Source of the DNA: Leeia speluncae
GTDB taxonomy: Bacteria; Pseudomonadota; Gammaproteobacteria; Burkholderiales; Leeiaceae
Length of the DNA: 64,000 nt
NCBI RefSeq assembly: GCF_020564625.1
Contig: NZ_JAJBZT010000001.1
Coordinates: 434,001 to 498,000, forward strand
Reading direction: 5' to 3'
The translations under genes and the position numbers were made by a program. The notes under the pieces are model-generated. The model saw nothing but the letters and a program-made list of their open reading frames with translations. It did no database searches and had not been told where the DNA came from. Positions within the stretch are counted from its first letter, which is position 1; each line of letters opens with the position of its first letter. Shown one piece after another: positions 42,737-51,878 of the stretch.

Positions 42737-44176
42737 ATGGCAGTGCAACCCGCAGTGTTGTTGGTCGATGATGAACCGCGCTCACTTGAAGCCTTGGTAC
42801 GCACGTTAGAGGATGATTTTGTCCTCTTTACGGCGGGAAGTGCGGCAGAGGCGCTCAGCATTTTGTCGTCTGAATTTATTCAGGTCATCGTCAGTGATCA
42901 GCGTATGCCAGATAGAACCGGTGTCGAGTTTCTCCAACAAGTAAGAGAAGAATACCCTGCCATTGTGCGTATTATCTTATCGGGCTATACCGATAACGCC
43001 GATATTATTTCCGCTGTGAACGAGGCCGGTATCTATCAATACCTGCTCAAACCATGGCGACCAGAATCCCTCTTACTGACGGTACAAGGGGCGGCAGAAC
43101 TACATCGCCTCCAGCAAGAAAACCAGTCTCTTAACATCGAGCTCAAATCTTCAGCCCCTTGGTTGCAAGCGCAAGTCGAAAAAAAACGCACAGAAGTACA
43201 GCAACGCTCTGCGATGGAGCGGATTGTCCGTGCGCCAGATAGCCCGCTCAACCATGTTTGCGATCTACTCTTACGTGTCGCGCCTTTTGACATTGCGGTG
43301 CTGATCGAAGGCGAATCTGGCGTGGGTAAAGAGTTACTCGCCAGAGCGCTGCATTATGTGAGCCACCGCAAAGATCGCCCATTTATTGTAGAAAACTGTG
43401 CCGCGATGCCAGAGCAATTGCTAGAAAGCGAACTATTTGGCCATAAACGTGGCTCATTTAGTGGTGCGTATCGCGACCATATTGGCCTCTTTCAACAAGC
43501 CGATGGCGGGACAATTTTCCTCGATGAAATTGGTGAAACGTCACCCGCTTTTCAAGCAAAGTTGCTCCGCGTATTGCAAGAAGGGGAAATCCGCCCAGTA
43601 GGCAGCTCACGCCCAATAAAGGTCGATGTCAGAGTTGTGTCCGCAACCAATAAAACCTTGCAAGACTTAGTAAAACAAGGTTTATTTAGGGAAGATTTAT
43701 TTTATCGCTTATCGGCATTTTCTGTGGTGGTTCCTCCGCTGAGAGAACGTCCGCAAGATATACCATTTATTGCGAACTCATTACTCGATCAGGCCAAGGC
43801 GCATTTCCAACGCCCGCAAGCGACATTGGGTAAAGAAATCTTACAATGCCTATCTGCCTATCGTTGGCCAGGTAATGTAAGGCAGTTACGAAACGAAATT
43901 AGCCGTTTGCTGGTGCTGAGTGATGCTTCTGAACTCTCTGCCAAAAATTTATCTGCAGAAGTATTGCAAGCGGCAGATGAAGGACAAGAAGCAGAGCATG
44001 CCTTTCTAGCAAATGTCTCGGGCGATTTGAAAACCAGACTAGATGCGTTAGAAAAACAAATTATCAAAGAAACCTTAACTCGGTTACGCTGGAATAAAAC
44101 CAAGGTGGCAAGCGAACTAGGCTTGTCTAGAGTCGGTTTACGGAATAAGTTGACACGCTATGGCCTTGAAAAATAA
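42737..44176 (+). CDS. hoxA: HoxA/HupR-type NtrC-family hydrogenase regulator
   Basis: A 479-aa response regulator. Receiver domain 5-120 with phospho-acceptor Asp54 (VSDQRMP) and Lys105; AAA+ domain about 165-395 with Walker A GESGVGK (192-198) and Walker B GGTIFLDEIG (257-266); Fis-type HTH at the C-terminus (KTKVASELGLSRVGLRNKL). The sigma-54 contact loop reads GSFSGA (239-244), close to the canonical GAFTGA. It should act with sigma-54 at the TGGCAY-N5-TTGATTG promoters. In related systems the kinase phosphorylates it when H2 is absent, which inactivates it; that sign is not visible here. It overlaps hupU by 17 bp. Confidence 0.92.
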   Translation: MAVQPAVLLVDDEPRSLEALVRTLEDDFVLFTAGSAAEALSILSSEFIQVIVSDQRMPDRTGVEFLQQVREEYPAIVRIILSGYTDNADIISAVNEAGIYQYLLKPWRPESLLLTVQGAAELHRLQQENQSLNIELKSSAPWLQAQVEKKRTEVQQRSAMERIVRAPDSPLNHVCDLLLRVAPFDIAVLIEGESGVGKELLARALHYVSHRKDRPFIVENCAAMPEQLLESELFGHKRGSFSGAYRDHIGLFQQADGGTIFLDEIGETSPAFQAKLLRVLQEGEIRPVGSSRPIKVDVRVVSATNKTLQDLVKQGLFREDLFYRLSAFSVVVPPLRERPQDIPFIANSLLDQAKAHFQRPQATLGKEILQCLSAYRWPGNVRQLRNEISRLLVLSDASELSAKNLSAEVLQAADEGQEAEHAFLANVSGDLKTRLDALEKQIIKETLTRLRWNKTKVASELGLSRVGLRNKLTRYGLEK

Positions 44177-45167
44177 CAAAAAGCGCATGATCTGGCTGCA
44201 ATCTGGTGGATGTGGCGGCTGTACCTTGTCCCTCTTAAATGCAGAGCAACCCAATGTGTTGCTTGCACTTGAAGATATGGATATCGACATCGTTTGGCAT
44301 CCTACGCTATCTGAAGCTTCATTAGATGAAGTGAGTGCCTGTTTAGAACAATTACTTACAGGTGAAGCACCAGTTGATATTCTCTGTTTAGAGGGGTCCG
44401 TCATGACAGGTGCCGCAGGTAGCTATCATCGTCTACCCAATGGGCAAAGCATGGCCTCTATGATTACCCAGTTAGCCAATTTGGCAGACTATGTCGTCGC
44501 CGTGGGTACCTGTGCAGCCTATGGCGGGATTACCGCCAGTGGCGATAATCTAACCGGTGCGGTTGGGTTAATGTTCGAAGGAAGCCAACTTGGTGGCGCA
44601 TTAGGGGGGGCGTTCGTCTCCAAATCCGGCTTGCCGGTGATTAATATTTCCGGTTGCCCCACCCACCCAGATTGGGTATTGGATACCTTTGCCTTGATCG
44701 CTGCCAATAAACTGACGCATCAAGATTTAGATCCGCTCGGTCGTCCCCGTTTTTACGCCGATCGTTTGGTGCATCATGGTTGTGACAAAAACGAGTTTTA
44801 CGAATTTAAAGCTAGTGCAGAAGCGCCTGGTCAAATGGGCTGCTTAATGGAGTTTGTCGGCTGTAAGGGGACACAAGCCCATGCCGATTGCAATATTCGG
44901 CCTTGGAATGGCAATGGCTCTTGTTTAACCGGTGGTTACCCTTGCATTAATTGCACTTCGCCAGATTTTGCCGATCCCGGACATGCCTTTTTCGAAACGC
45001 CAAAAGTGGCTGGGTTTCCAGTTGGTTTGCCTACCGATATGCCGAAAGCGTGGTTTGTCGCATTATCTACCCTGTCTAAATCGGCAACGCCAAATCGGGT
45101 AAAGGCCAATGCAACAAAAGATCGGATTACCGTTGCACCGTCATTACCAGAAAGCAAGAAAAAATGA
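44160..45167 (+). CDS. hupU: Regulatory (H2-sensing) hydrogenase small subunit
   Basis: A 335-aa HupU/HoxB-type FeS subunit. It has no twin-arginine signal (starts MALKNNKKRMIWLQSGGCGG), so it stays in the cytoplasm. Cluster ligands include SGGCGGCTLSLL, GTCAAYGGI, ISGCPTHPDW, HHGCDKNEFYEF and MEFVGCKGTQAHADCN. The proximal cluster region has the standard CxxC without the extra cysteines of HupS, as in known O2-insensitive sensor hydrogenases. It forms the sensor with HupV and overlaps it by 4 bp (ATGA). Confidence 0.95.
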   Translation: MALKNNKKRMIWLQSGGCGGCTLSLLNAEQPNVLLALEDMDIDIVWHPTLSEASLDEVSACLEQLLTGEAPVDILCLEGSVMTGAAGSYHRLPNGQSMASMITQLANLADYVVAVGTCAAYGGITASGDNLTGAVGLMFEGSQLGGALGGAFVSKSGLPVINISGCPTHPDWVLDTFALIAANKLTHQDLDPLGRPRFYADRLVHHGCDKNEFYEFKASAEAPGQMGCLMEFVGCKGTQAHADCNIRPWNGNGSCLTGGYPCINCTSPDFADPGHAFFETPKVAGFPVGLPTDMPKAWFVALSTLSKSATPNRVKANATKDRITVAPSLPESKKK

Positions 45168-46606
45168 GTAGTAATCGTCGGATTCTCGGCCCATTTAATC
45201 GGGTAGAAGGTGATCTGAGTATCGCCATTGCTATCGAAAAAGGCTTAGTTAACAAAGCAGAAGTTACTGCGCCTTTGTTTAGAGGGTTCGAGCGAATGCT
45301 CGCCGGTCGTGATGCGTTAGATGCGTTAACGATCGTACCAAGAATTTGCGGTATTTGCTCCGTTTCGCAATCCGTGGCTGCTGTACGCGCACTGACCCAA
45401 TTGTTTGGTGTTACGCCACCCACTAATGGTTATCGGATGATGAATCTGATCCATGCAGTCGAAAACCTTGGCGATCATCTCTCGCATTTTTATTTATTCT
45501 TTATGCCAGATTTTGCAAGAGATGCTTATGCTGATCGGCCTTGGTTTCCTACGGCTGTAAAAAAATTTAAAGCCACAAAAGGCGAGTCTCAACAAAAAAT
45601 GCTAGAAGCGCGGGCATTGTTTATGCACTTGATGGGAACACTAGCTGGTCACTGGCCGCATACCTTATGCCTGCAGCCAGGCGGTGTTACGCGGGTGATT
45701 CATGCTGCCGAACAAGCCAAGCTATTGCAAATCCTTCGCCAAATGCGCCGATATCTAGAAACTTATACTTTTGGCGTTTCGCTAGAGACCGTCTGTGATT
45801 GGCATGATGATCTGCAGCTAGATGATTATCGTCTCCAGCATCCAGATACCGATTTTTCTCTTTTCTTGCAAATTGCCGCAGATCTTAGGCTTAGTGATTA
45901 CGGTAGGGCGTATGATCGATTTATTGCTACTTCATCCTATCAAATGGGAAATGACACGCCATCCATTACGCTATGGGAAAAGGGAGCGTTAACCTATCTT
46001 TCTGCGAGTGAAGTAACCGAAGACCATCAATATAGTTGGTATTCAGGGGACGATGCGGTTTCGCCATTTGCATCAGAAACAACCCCATTGCCTGACAAAC
46101 AAGATGCATATAGTTGGAGTAAGGCTCCGCGCTTATCTGGCTTGCCAGCAGAAACCGGTGCGATTTCTAGAGCAATGATGAGTAGTCAGCCCTTAATTAC
46201 TCAATTAGTTAAACAACAAGGTGGCAATGTCTTTAGCCGAGTGGTGGCTAGGCTCACCGAAGTAGCCAGAATTCTTCCACAAATGGAACGCTGGTTAGCG
46301 GATATTCAACTAGATGCCGCATTTTCTGCCGATACGCCAGCGAAGCCGATGCACCAACAAGCCATTGGTTTTACAGAAGCTGCCAGAGGGCTGTTAGGTC
46401 ACTGGGTCACGTTAGATGGTCGGCAAATTACGGATTACCAAATCATTGCGCCAACGACTTGGAATTTCTCGCCAAGAGATCACGTTGGTGTGCCCGGCCC
46501 ATTGGAAAAAGCCTTAGAAGGTTTGCCCGCAGAAGATGCGCAAGCCTTAATGATTCAGCATGTGGTTAGAAGCTTTGACCCATGCCAAGTTTGTACCACC
46601 CATTAA
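45164..46606 (+). CDS. hupV: Regulatory (H2-sensing) hydrogenase large subunit
   Basis: A 480-aa HupV/HoxC-type subunit with the NiFe site: RICGICSVSQS (Cys62, Cys65) and DPCQVCTTH (Cys474, Cys477). The protein ends at His480, so there is no C-terminal extension and no protease is needed, which distinguishes sensors from HupL. It is about 117 residues shorter than HupL. It reports H2 to HupT. Confidence 0.95.
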   Translation: MSSNRRILGPFNRVEGDLSIAIAIEKGLVNKAEVTAPLFRGFERMLAGRDALDALTIVPRICGICSVSQSVAAVRALTQLFGVTPPTNGYRMMNLIHAVENLGDHLSHFYLFFMPDFARDAYADRPWFPTAVKKFKATKGESQQKMLEARALFMHLMGTLAGHWPHTLCLQPGGVTRVIHAAEQAKLLQILRQMRRYLETYTFGVSLETVCDWHDDLQLDDYRLQHPDTDFSLFLQIAADLRLSDYGRAYDRFIATSSYQMGNDTPSITLWEKGALTYLSASEVTEDHQYSWYSGDDAVSPFASETTPLPDKQDAYSWSKAPRLSGLPAETGAISRAMMSSQPLITQLVKQQGGNVFSRVVARLTEVARILPQMERWLADIQLDAAFSADTPAKPMHQQAIGFTEAARGLLGHWVTLDGRQITDYQIIAPTTWNFSPRDHVGVPGPLEKALEGLPAEDAQALMIQHVVRSFDPCQVCTTH

Positions 46607-46632
46607 ACAATCACGAAGAGGATTAGTTGGGT

Positions 46633-47952
46633 ATGGGAATCGCGCCACAAGTTGCTAGTGCCGGCCAAGAGTTAGCCGAAGCCGCTTGGATTGAAGTTAT
46701 CCAACGGATGGATCAAGTCTATAGTGAATTGGTCGCATCACAAGAAAACCTAGAAGAAAAGCACCAAGAATTAGCCGACGCACACCATTTTACCGAGCGT
46801 GTACTAGCGGCGATGACCGATGTACTAGTTGTATGTGATGCCCAAGGCCATGTCACGCAAGTCAACCATGCAATGCAATCGCTAACTGGACAAAAAAGTA
46901 ATCTGCTCACAGGTAAGCATATTTTGTCTTTGTTAAATACCGATCTTGCCATTCAAACCATGCAACACCTGATTGAAACTGGCAAAACAGATACGCTAGA
47001 TCTCGAGTTACCCCTGCGTACCAACACGGGAGAATCTATCCCCGTTACTTGGAATATTAGCCCCTTATCCGATGGGGCAGGGCGCTATAGTGGCTTCGTT
47101 GCCGTTGGCCGACCAATTGGAGAATTAAAGCGCGCTTATTCCGAGTTACAAGCAGCACACAAAGCCTTGCAAGCCGCCCAAGCGCAGTTAATTCAAGCAG
47201 AAAAAATGGCATCAATTGGTCGCTTAGTTGCTGGTGTTGCACATGAGCTCAATAATCCAATTAGCTTTATTTTGGGTAATACGTTTGCGATGAGCAAATA
47301 CGCGACGAAGTTAGAAACTTACTGCCAAGCATTACACCAAGAAACATTGTCTCCGGCACTGCAAACGTTGCGAGAACAACTAAAAATCGATCGTTTAATG
47401 AAGGATCTTCCTTCTTTGGTGGATGGTTTACGAGAAGGTGCAGAGAGAAGTACGCAAATTGTCGATGCTTTAAAACGTTTTTCTGCGGTGGAAGAAAACC
47501 TTCAACAACCCTTAGATTTAGCGGAAGCAATTAGAAGATCGCTTTACTGGGTGACGCGAGCCACACCAAGCAATATTTCGGTGAAAACAGAAGGCCTAGA
47601 CCATACGGTGATGGTCTCTGGCTCGGTCAACCAATTGCAGCAAGTGTTCGTCAACCTTATTCAAAATGCCGTTGATGCGGTCGAAAAAGCAGCGCATCCA
47701 GAAATAACCATTTCACTCACTAGTGATCCCCAGTATGTAACAGTCTGTGTGGCAGATAATGGCACCGGTATCCCAACCGAAAATTTATCCGCCATTTTTG
47801 ATCCCTTCTTTACCACCAAGCCAATTGGTAAAGGCACAGGGTTGGGGCTCTCTATTTCTTACGGCATCGTCGAAAACCATCTTGGGCATCTGATGGTAGA
47901 AAATCGGGAAACTGGTGGTGCGCAATTTAAAGTGCAACTCCCGTTACATTAA
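46633..47952 (+). CDS. hupT: Histidine kinase HupT/HoxJ of the H2-sensing pathway
   Basis: A 439-aa soluble kinase. Order: N-terminal coiled coil (about 15-55), PAS domain (about 55-160, with [20 protein letters not shown]), second coiled coil, HisKA ([13 protein letters not shown] with the phosphorylated His) and HATPase ([38 protein letters not shown]). No membrane segment. In Ralstonia and Rhodobacter the partner hydrogenase docks to the N-terminal half and controls autophosphorylation. The start may be the ATG at 46633 or a TTG at 46627, which lies closer to the ribosome-binding AGAGGA. Confidence 0.93.
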   Translation: MGIAPQVASAGQELAEAAWIEVIQRMDQVYSELVASQENLEEKHQELADAHHFTERVLAAMTDVLVVCDAQGHVTQVNHAMQSLTGQKSNLLTGKHILSLLNTDLAIQTMQHLIETGKTDTLDLELPLRTNTGESIPVTWNISPLSDGAGRYSGFVAVGRPIGELKRAYSELQAAHKALQAAQAQLIQAEKMASIGRLVAGVAHELNNPISFILGNTFAMSKYATKLETYCQALHQETLSPALQTLREQLKIDRLMKDLPSLVDGLREGAERSTQIVDALKRFSAVEENLQQPLDLAEAIRRSLYWVTRATPSNISVKTEGLDHTVMVSGSVNQLQQVFVNLIQNAVDAVEKAAHPEITISLTSDPQYVTVCVADNGTGIPTENLSAIFDPFFTTKPIGKGTGLGLSISYGIVENHLGHLMVENRETGGAQFKVQLPLH

Positions 47953-48056
47953 ATCTGGAAACTTACTGTACACCAAGGTTTGTTAACCGTTAACTTGCTT
48001 ATCGAAAAGGTGAGTGGCGATTTTCTATGTGCTTGATAAATATATAAAAATAATTC

Positions 48057-48074
48057 TGGCATGGTTCTTGATTG
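48057..48074 (+). promoter_or_regulatory. Sigma-54-like promoter of hupE
   Basis: TGGCAT-GGTTC-TTGATTG, the third copy of TGGCAY-N5-TTGATTG in the locus. AAAAATAATTCT stands at 48046-48057, directly joined to the promoter. It is 106 bp before the hupE start. Confidence 0.65.
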
Positions 48075-48180
48075 CATAGCATGAATAAATTGGCTGAATC
48101 CTACCTGTGTGGCACTCATTAGCAGGACTCACCTCAATTTGCCGCTTGCTGGCAATCATCAGAATACTTGGAGACACAAG

Positions 48181-48759
48181 ATGAAACTTTGGAAATACCT
48201 GCCAGCAGTGGCAATGGGCGCGATGGCGACAGTCGCCTCTGCACACCCTGGGCATGCAGAAACGGTTTCTTTTCTAACTGGTGCACTTCATCCACTAACA
48301 GGGCTAGATCATTTGCTAGTCATGTTTGGCGTTGGTGTTTGGGCTGCTCAGCAAGAAAAGTCCGCTAGTTTAGCTATCCCCGTTACGTTTGTACTGGTCA
48401 TGATGCTGTCTGGCATTGCAGGTTACCTTGGGGTGACATTGCCACGCGTAGAAACCGGCATTGCTTCCTCTGTTGTGCTCATCGGTTTGTTAGTGGCATT
48501 TGCGATAAGATTACCCGCATGGATTGGCATGCTGATGACGACTGTGTTTGCCGTGTTTCATGGGCATGCTCACGGATCAGAATATTCAGAAAGTCATGGA
48601 TTCTGGTTATACGGGCTCGGATTTGCGCTAGTGACGGCTGCGTTACATGCAAGTGGTTACTTAGTTGGATATCGCTTTAGCCAAAACCGCCGTGCGGTGG
48701 CAGTTGGTGGTGTATTAATGGCGACTGCGGGCGTGGTGATGCTTAGCCAAACCATTTAA
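48181..48759 (+). CDS. hupE: HupE/UreJ-family nickel permease
   Basis: A 192-aa membrane protein with an N-terminal signal-like segment (MKLWKYLPAVAMGAMATVAS) followed by AHPGHAETVSF, LHPLTGLDHLLVMFGVGVWA, FHGHAHGSEYS and several helices; these His motifs match nickel-transporting HupE. It supplies Ni2+ to the hydrogenase. The start at 48181 follows GGAGACACAAG; an upstream frame is not needed. It is monocistronic, with its own sigma-54-like promoter and a terminator. Confidence 0.9.
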   Translation: MKLWKYLPAVAMGAMATVASAHPGHAETVSFLTGALHPLTGLDHLLVMFGVGVWAAQQEKSASLAIPVTFVLVMMLSGIAGYLGVTLPRVETGIASSVVLIGLLVAFAIRLPAWIGMLMTTVFAVFHGHAHGSEYSESHGFWLYGLGFALVTAALHASGYLVGYRFSQNRRAVAVGGVLMATAGVVMLSQTI

Positions 48760-48786
48760 TTCACGCGCTAGACCTTCCATTTTCAA

Positions 48787-48822
48787 GCAAAACCCCACAC
48801 TTTATGTGGGGTTTTGCTTTTT
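48787..48822 (+). terminator. Terminator after hupE
   Basis: GCAAAACCCCACA (48787-48799), loop CTTTA, TGTGGGGTTTTGC (48805-48817), followed by five T. Confidence 0.9.
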
Positions 48823-48917
48823 CAGCGACAGAGTAAGCAAGCATTTAGTTAGCATGCGTTTATTCGACACAAAGGCATGTTATAATTCAACGTTTTGATT
48901 GTTCATCGGATACCCCA

Positions 48918-50732
48918 ATGTCACGCGCATTACGCAATATTGCCATTATCGCCCACGTTGACCACGGTAAGACTACCCTGGTTGACCAACTACTCCGCCA
49001 AAGCGGTACTTTCCGCGACAACCAACAGGTTGACGAACGTGTAATGGATAGTAACGACTTGGAAAAAGAACGTGGTATCACGATTCTTGCCAAGAACACC
49101 GCTATCGAATACGAAGGTACACACATCAACATCGTGGATACCCCAGGACACGCAGACTTCGGTGGTGAAGTTGAGCGCGTATTGGGTATGGTGGATGGCG
49201 TATTGCTACTTGTTGATGCCGTAGAAGGCCCGATGCCACAAACACGTTTTGTGACCAAAAAAGCATTGGCTCAAGGCTTGCGTCCAATCGTGGTGATCAA
49301 CAAGGTTGACCGTCCAGGCGCGCGTCCTGACTGGGTTGTAGACCAAACTTTCGATCTATTCGACAAGCTAGGTGCAACAGATGAACAGCTAGATTTCCCA
49401 ATCATTTACGCTTCAGGCCTAAATGGTTTTGCTAAGCTAGATCTAAACGCAGAATCTTCTGATATGCGTCCATTGTTCGAAACTGTATTGCAACACGTTC
49501 CAACCCCTCCGGGTGATCCAGAAGCACCGCTTCAGTTGCAAATCGCAGCGCTAGACTACTCTACTTACACTGGCCGCCTAGGGGTTGGCCGTGTATTGAA
49601 TGGCCGTATCAAGCCAGGTCAAGCAGTAGTGGTAATGAACCACGAAGACCAAGTTGGCCAAGGCCGTATCAACCAAGTACTTGGTTTCAAAGGTTTGGAC
49701 CGTGTACCGGTTGAATCTGCAGAAGCTGGCGACATTATCATCATCTCTGGTATCGAAGAAATCGGTATTGGTGTGACGATTGCAGACAAAGATAATCCTG
49801 TTGGTCTACCAGTATTGGCTGTTGACGAACCAACCCTAACCATGGACTTCATGGTTAACACTTCTCCACTAGCTGGTACAGAAGGTAAGTTCGTTACTAG
49901 CCGTCAAATTCGTGACCGCTTGACTAAAGAGTTGCTAACTAACGTAGCGCTTCGTGTAGAAGACACTGGTGACGCGGACGTATTCCGTGTTTCTGGTCGT
50001 GGTGAATTGCACTTGACTATCTTGTTGGAAAACATGCGTCGTGAAGGCTTCGAAATGGCCGTTGCGAAACCACGGGTTGTTTACAAAGAGATCAATGGCG
50101 AAAAATGTGAGCCATACGAAAACCTAACGATCGACTTGGAAGATTCAAACCAAGGCGCAGTGATGGAAGAAATTGGTCGTCGTCGTGGCGAATTAACCAA
50201 TATGGAATCTGACGGCATGGGCCGAACTCGTTTGGAGTACCACATCCCAGCGCGCGGTCTAATTGGTTTCCAATCTGACTTCATGACGATGACCCGTGGT
50301 ACCGGTCTAATGTCTCACGTGTTTGATGACTACGGTCCTGTGAAAGCAGATTTGCCAGGTCGTCATAACGGCGTATTGATCTCTCAAGAAGGTGGCGAAG
50401 CAGTTGCTTACGCGCTATGGAACTTGGAAGATCGTGGTCGTATGTTTGTTAGCCCAGGCGACAAACTATACGAAGGTATGATTATCGGTATTCACAGCCG
50501 TGATAACGATCTAGTGGTTAACCCAATTAAGGGTAAAAAACTAACTAACGTTCGTGCCTCTGGTACTGACGAAGCTGTTCGTTTGACTACCCCTATCAAA
50601 CTAACTCTAGAATCTGCTGTTGAATTCATCGATGATGATGAATTAGTAGAAATCACTCCACAAACAATTCGTATCCGTAAGCGTTACTTGTCAGAAAACG
50701 AGCGTCGTCGTGCTGCTCGTGCTGGCGATTAA
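48918..50732 (+). CDS. typA: Ribosome-associated GTPase TypA/BipA
   Basis: A 604-aa translational GTPase that helps large-subunit assembly at low temperature and under stress. G domain motifs: [11 protein letters not shown] (P loop), [17 protein letters not shown] and [12 protein letters not shown]. Domains 2, 3, 5 and the C-terminal domain follow, with [21 protein letters not shown] and [11 protein letters not shown]-like segments. Codon use is biased to the preferred set (CGT, GAA, AAC), as expected of a well-expressed gene. Two hairpins follow the stop. Confidence 0.97.
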   Translation: MSRALRNIAIIAHVDHGKTTLVDQLLRQSGTFRDNQQVDERVMDSNDLEKERGITILAKNTAIEYEGTHINIVDTPGHADFGGEVERVLGMVDGVLLLVDAVEGPMPQTRFVTKKALAQGLRPIVVINKVDRPGARPDWVVDQTFDLFDKLGATDEQLDFPIIYASGLNGFAKLDLNAESSDMRPLFETVLQHVPTPPGDPEAPLQLQIAALDYSTYTGRLGVGRVLNGRIKPGQAVVVMNHEDQVGQGRINQVLGFKGLDRVPVESAEAGDIIIISGIEEIGIGVTIADKDNPVGLPVLAVDEPTLTMDFMVNTSPLAGTEGKFVTSRQIRDRLTKELLTNVALRVEDTGDADVFRVSGRGELHLTILLENMRREGFEMAVAKPRVVYKEINGEKCEPYENLTIDLEDSNQGAVMEEIGRRRGELTNMESDGMGRTRLEYHIPARGLIGFQSDFMTMTRGTGLMSHVFDDYGPVKADLPGRHNGVLISQEGGEAVAYALWNLEDRGRMFVSPGDKLYEGMIIGIHSRDNDLVVNPIKGKKLTNVRASGTDEAVRLTTPIKLTLESAVEFIDDDELVEITPQTIRIRKRYLSENERRRAARAGD

Positions 50733-50745
50733 TCTGCTTCACTGA

Positions 50746-50802
50746 AAAGCCCACGGTCTTCGTGGGCTTTCCAAGAGGGCCGATTTTGCAGATCGGCCTT
50801 TT
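50746..50802 (+). terminator. Two consecutive hairpins after typA
   Basis: First: AAAGCCCACG (50746-50755), loop GTCTT, CGTGGGCTTT (50761-50770). Second: GGCCGAT (50778-50784), 7-nt loop, ATCGGCC (50792-50798) followed by four T. A tandem terminator. Confidence 0.85.
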
Positions 50803-50832
50803 GTAGTCTAGACTTAACTCAGGAAGCACAGC

Positions 50833-51180
50833 ATGAGCCAAATTGAACGTATTGGGGTGACCAAGCGTTGGTCTGATGTCGTACTGCATGGTCAGACAGC
50901 GTATTTTGTTGAAGTGCCTGATTCTCTGCACGCCGACATCCAAACCCAAACTAAAGAAGTGTTAGCCAGCGTAGAGCAGCGTTTAGCTGGTTTTGGCAGT
51001 GATAAAACACGCTTGTTGCAAGTGGTTATTTATCTGACAGATATGCGTTATCTGGCAGAGTTCAACGAACTTTGGGATAGCTGGTTGCCCGAAGGTTCTG
51101 CTCCTTCACGCGCTTGTGTGAAAGCAGAATTAGCAGACCCAGGTTATAAAGTAGAGCTAGTCATTACAGCAGCTCGCTAA
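50833..51180 (+). CDS. RidA/YjgF-family protein
   Basis: A 115-aa protein. SQIERIGVTKRWSDVVLHGQ, TKEVLASVEQRLAGFGSDKTRLLQV and TDMRYLAEFNELWDSWL fit the YjgF/RidA fold. The conserved Arg lies in APSRACVKAELADPGYKVEL, but the usual P-x-R-A-T-V is altered to PSRACVK. RidA deaminates reactive enamines/imines from PLP enzymes; this member belongs to a divergent subgroup and its substrate is unknown. GGAAG precedes the ATG. Confidence 0.88.
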   Translation: MSQIERIGVTKRWSDVVLHGQTAYFVEVPDSLHADIQTQTKEVLASVEQRLAGFGSDKTRLLQVVIYLTDMRYLAEFNELWDSWLPEGSAPSRACVKAELADPGYKVELVITAAR

Positions 51181-51203
51181 CCAACTGCGTAGATACCAGT
51201 TTT

Positions 51204-51237
51204 GTGCAATGGTGAATTGGGGGAAGTACCATTGCGC
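51204..51237. other. Hairpin in the gap after the RidA-like gene
   Basis: GTGCAATGGT (51204-51213), 14-nt loop, ACCATTGCGC (51228-51237) with one G-U pair. No T-run follows; it is probably a 3' stabilising stem or a weak terminator. Confidence 0.4.
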
Positions 51238-51311
51238 AATGAATAAAAAATAGTATAAAAAGACGCAAACAATAAATATAACGTCAAACCCTAACGAGTA
51301 CGCGTGCCCGC

Positions 51312-51638
51312 ATGATTTGCAACCCTTATGAAATTATTATTCAAGGCCTAACGTCAAATGGCCGCCAGTTCCGACCAAGTGATTGGGCGGAGCGTCTGTC
51401 TGGCATCTTGTCCACTTTCGGATGGGATCAAAAGATGTCTTATTCACCTTATGTTCGTCCAATGACTTTAGATGGCGTGCGTTGTGTCGCTGTTGATCGC
51501 CAGTTGGAAGAAATTAATCCACGAGTGTTTGCTTTCATCATGGCATTTGCCAAAGACAATGATTTGAAAGTAGTGGACTGTCGTACCCTAATGACAGAGC
51601 TAGAAGCGAGTGGTAAAGCGGGTGATACTGCTGCTTAA
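51312..51638 (+). CDS. DUF3579 family protein
   Basis: A 108-aa protein. EIIIQGLTSNGRQFRPSDWAERLSG and VRCVAVDRQLEEINPRVFAFI match DUF3579, a small family common in betaproteobacteria and often near speE or pilin genes. Its function is not known. The start at 51312 (ATGATTTGCAACCC) is typical of family members. It is followed by a T-rich terminator. Confidence 0.8.
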   Translation: MICNPYEIIIQGLTSNGRQFRPSDWAERLSGILSTFGWDQKMSYSPYVRPMTLDGVRCVAVDRQLEEINPRVFAFIMAFAKDNDLKVVDCRTLMTELEASGKAGDTAA

Positions 51639-51706
51639 TAGACTTGCAACTAACTTGTCATGTATCCGATTGTATTTGCAATCAAATGGCTCATATGCCA
51701 AAAATA

Positions 51707-51735
51707 AACGCTTGGATTAACCAGGCGTTTTTTTT
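51707..51735 (+). terminator. Terminator after the DUF3579 gene
   Basis: AACGCTTGG (51707-51715), loop ATTAA, CCAGGCGTT (51721-51729), with a T-run to 51735. Confidence 0.8.
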
Positions 51736-51878
51736 ATCTAGTGAACTATAGTTTAAAAAAGTGTGCGTGAATCCCGGTAGCCAAGTATGCAGAGAAAAAT
51801 ACCAGCACCGTAGTTTTCCCCATTGCCGTCGCGTTATTTGCCATTTATTGTCTCTTTCCCCCTAGGAGAGAAAAACGT

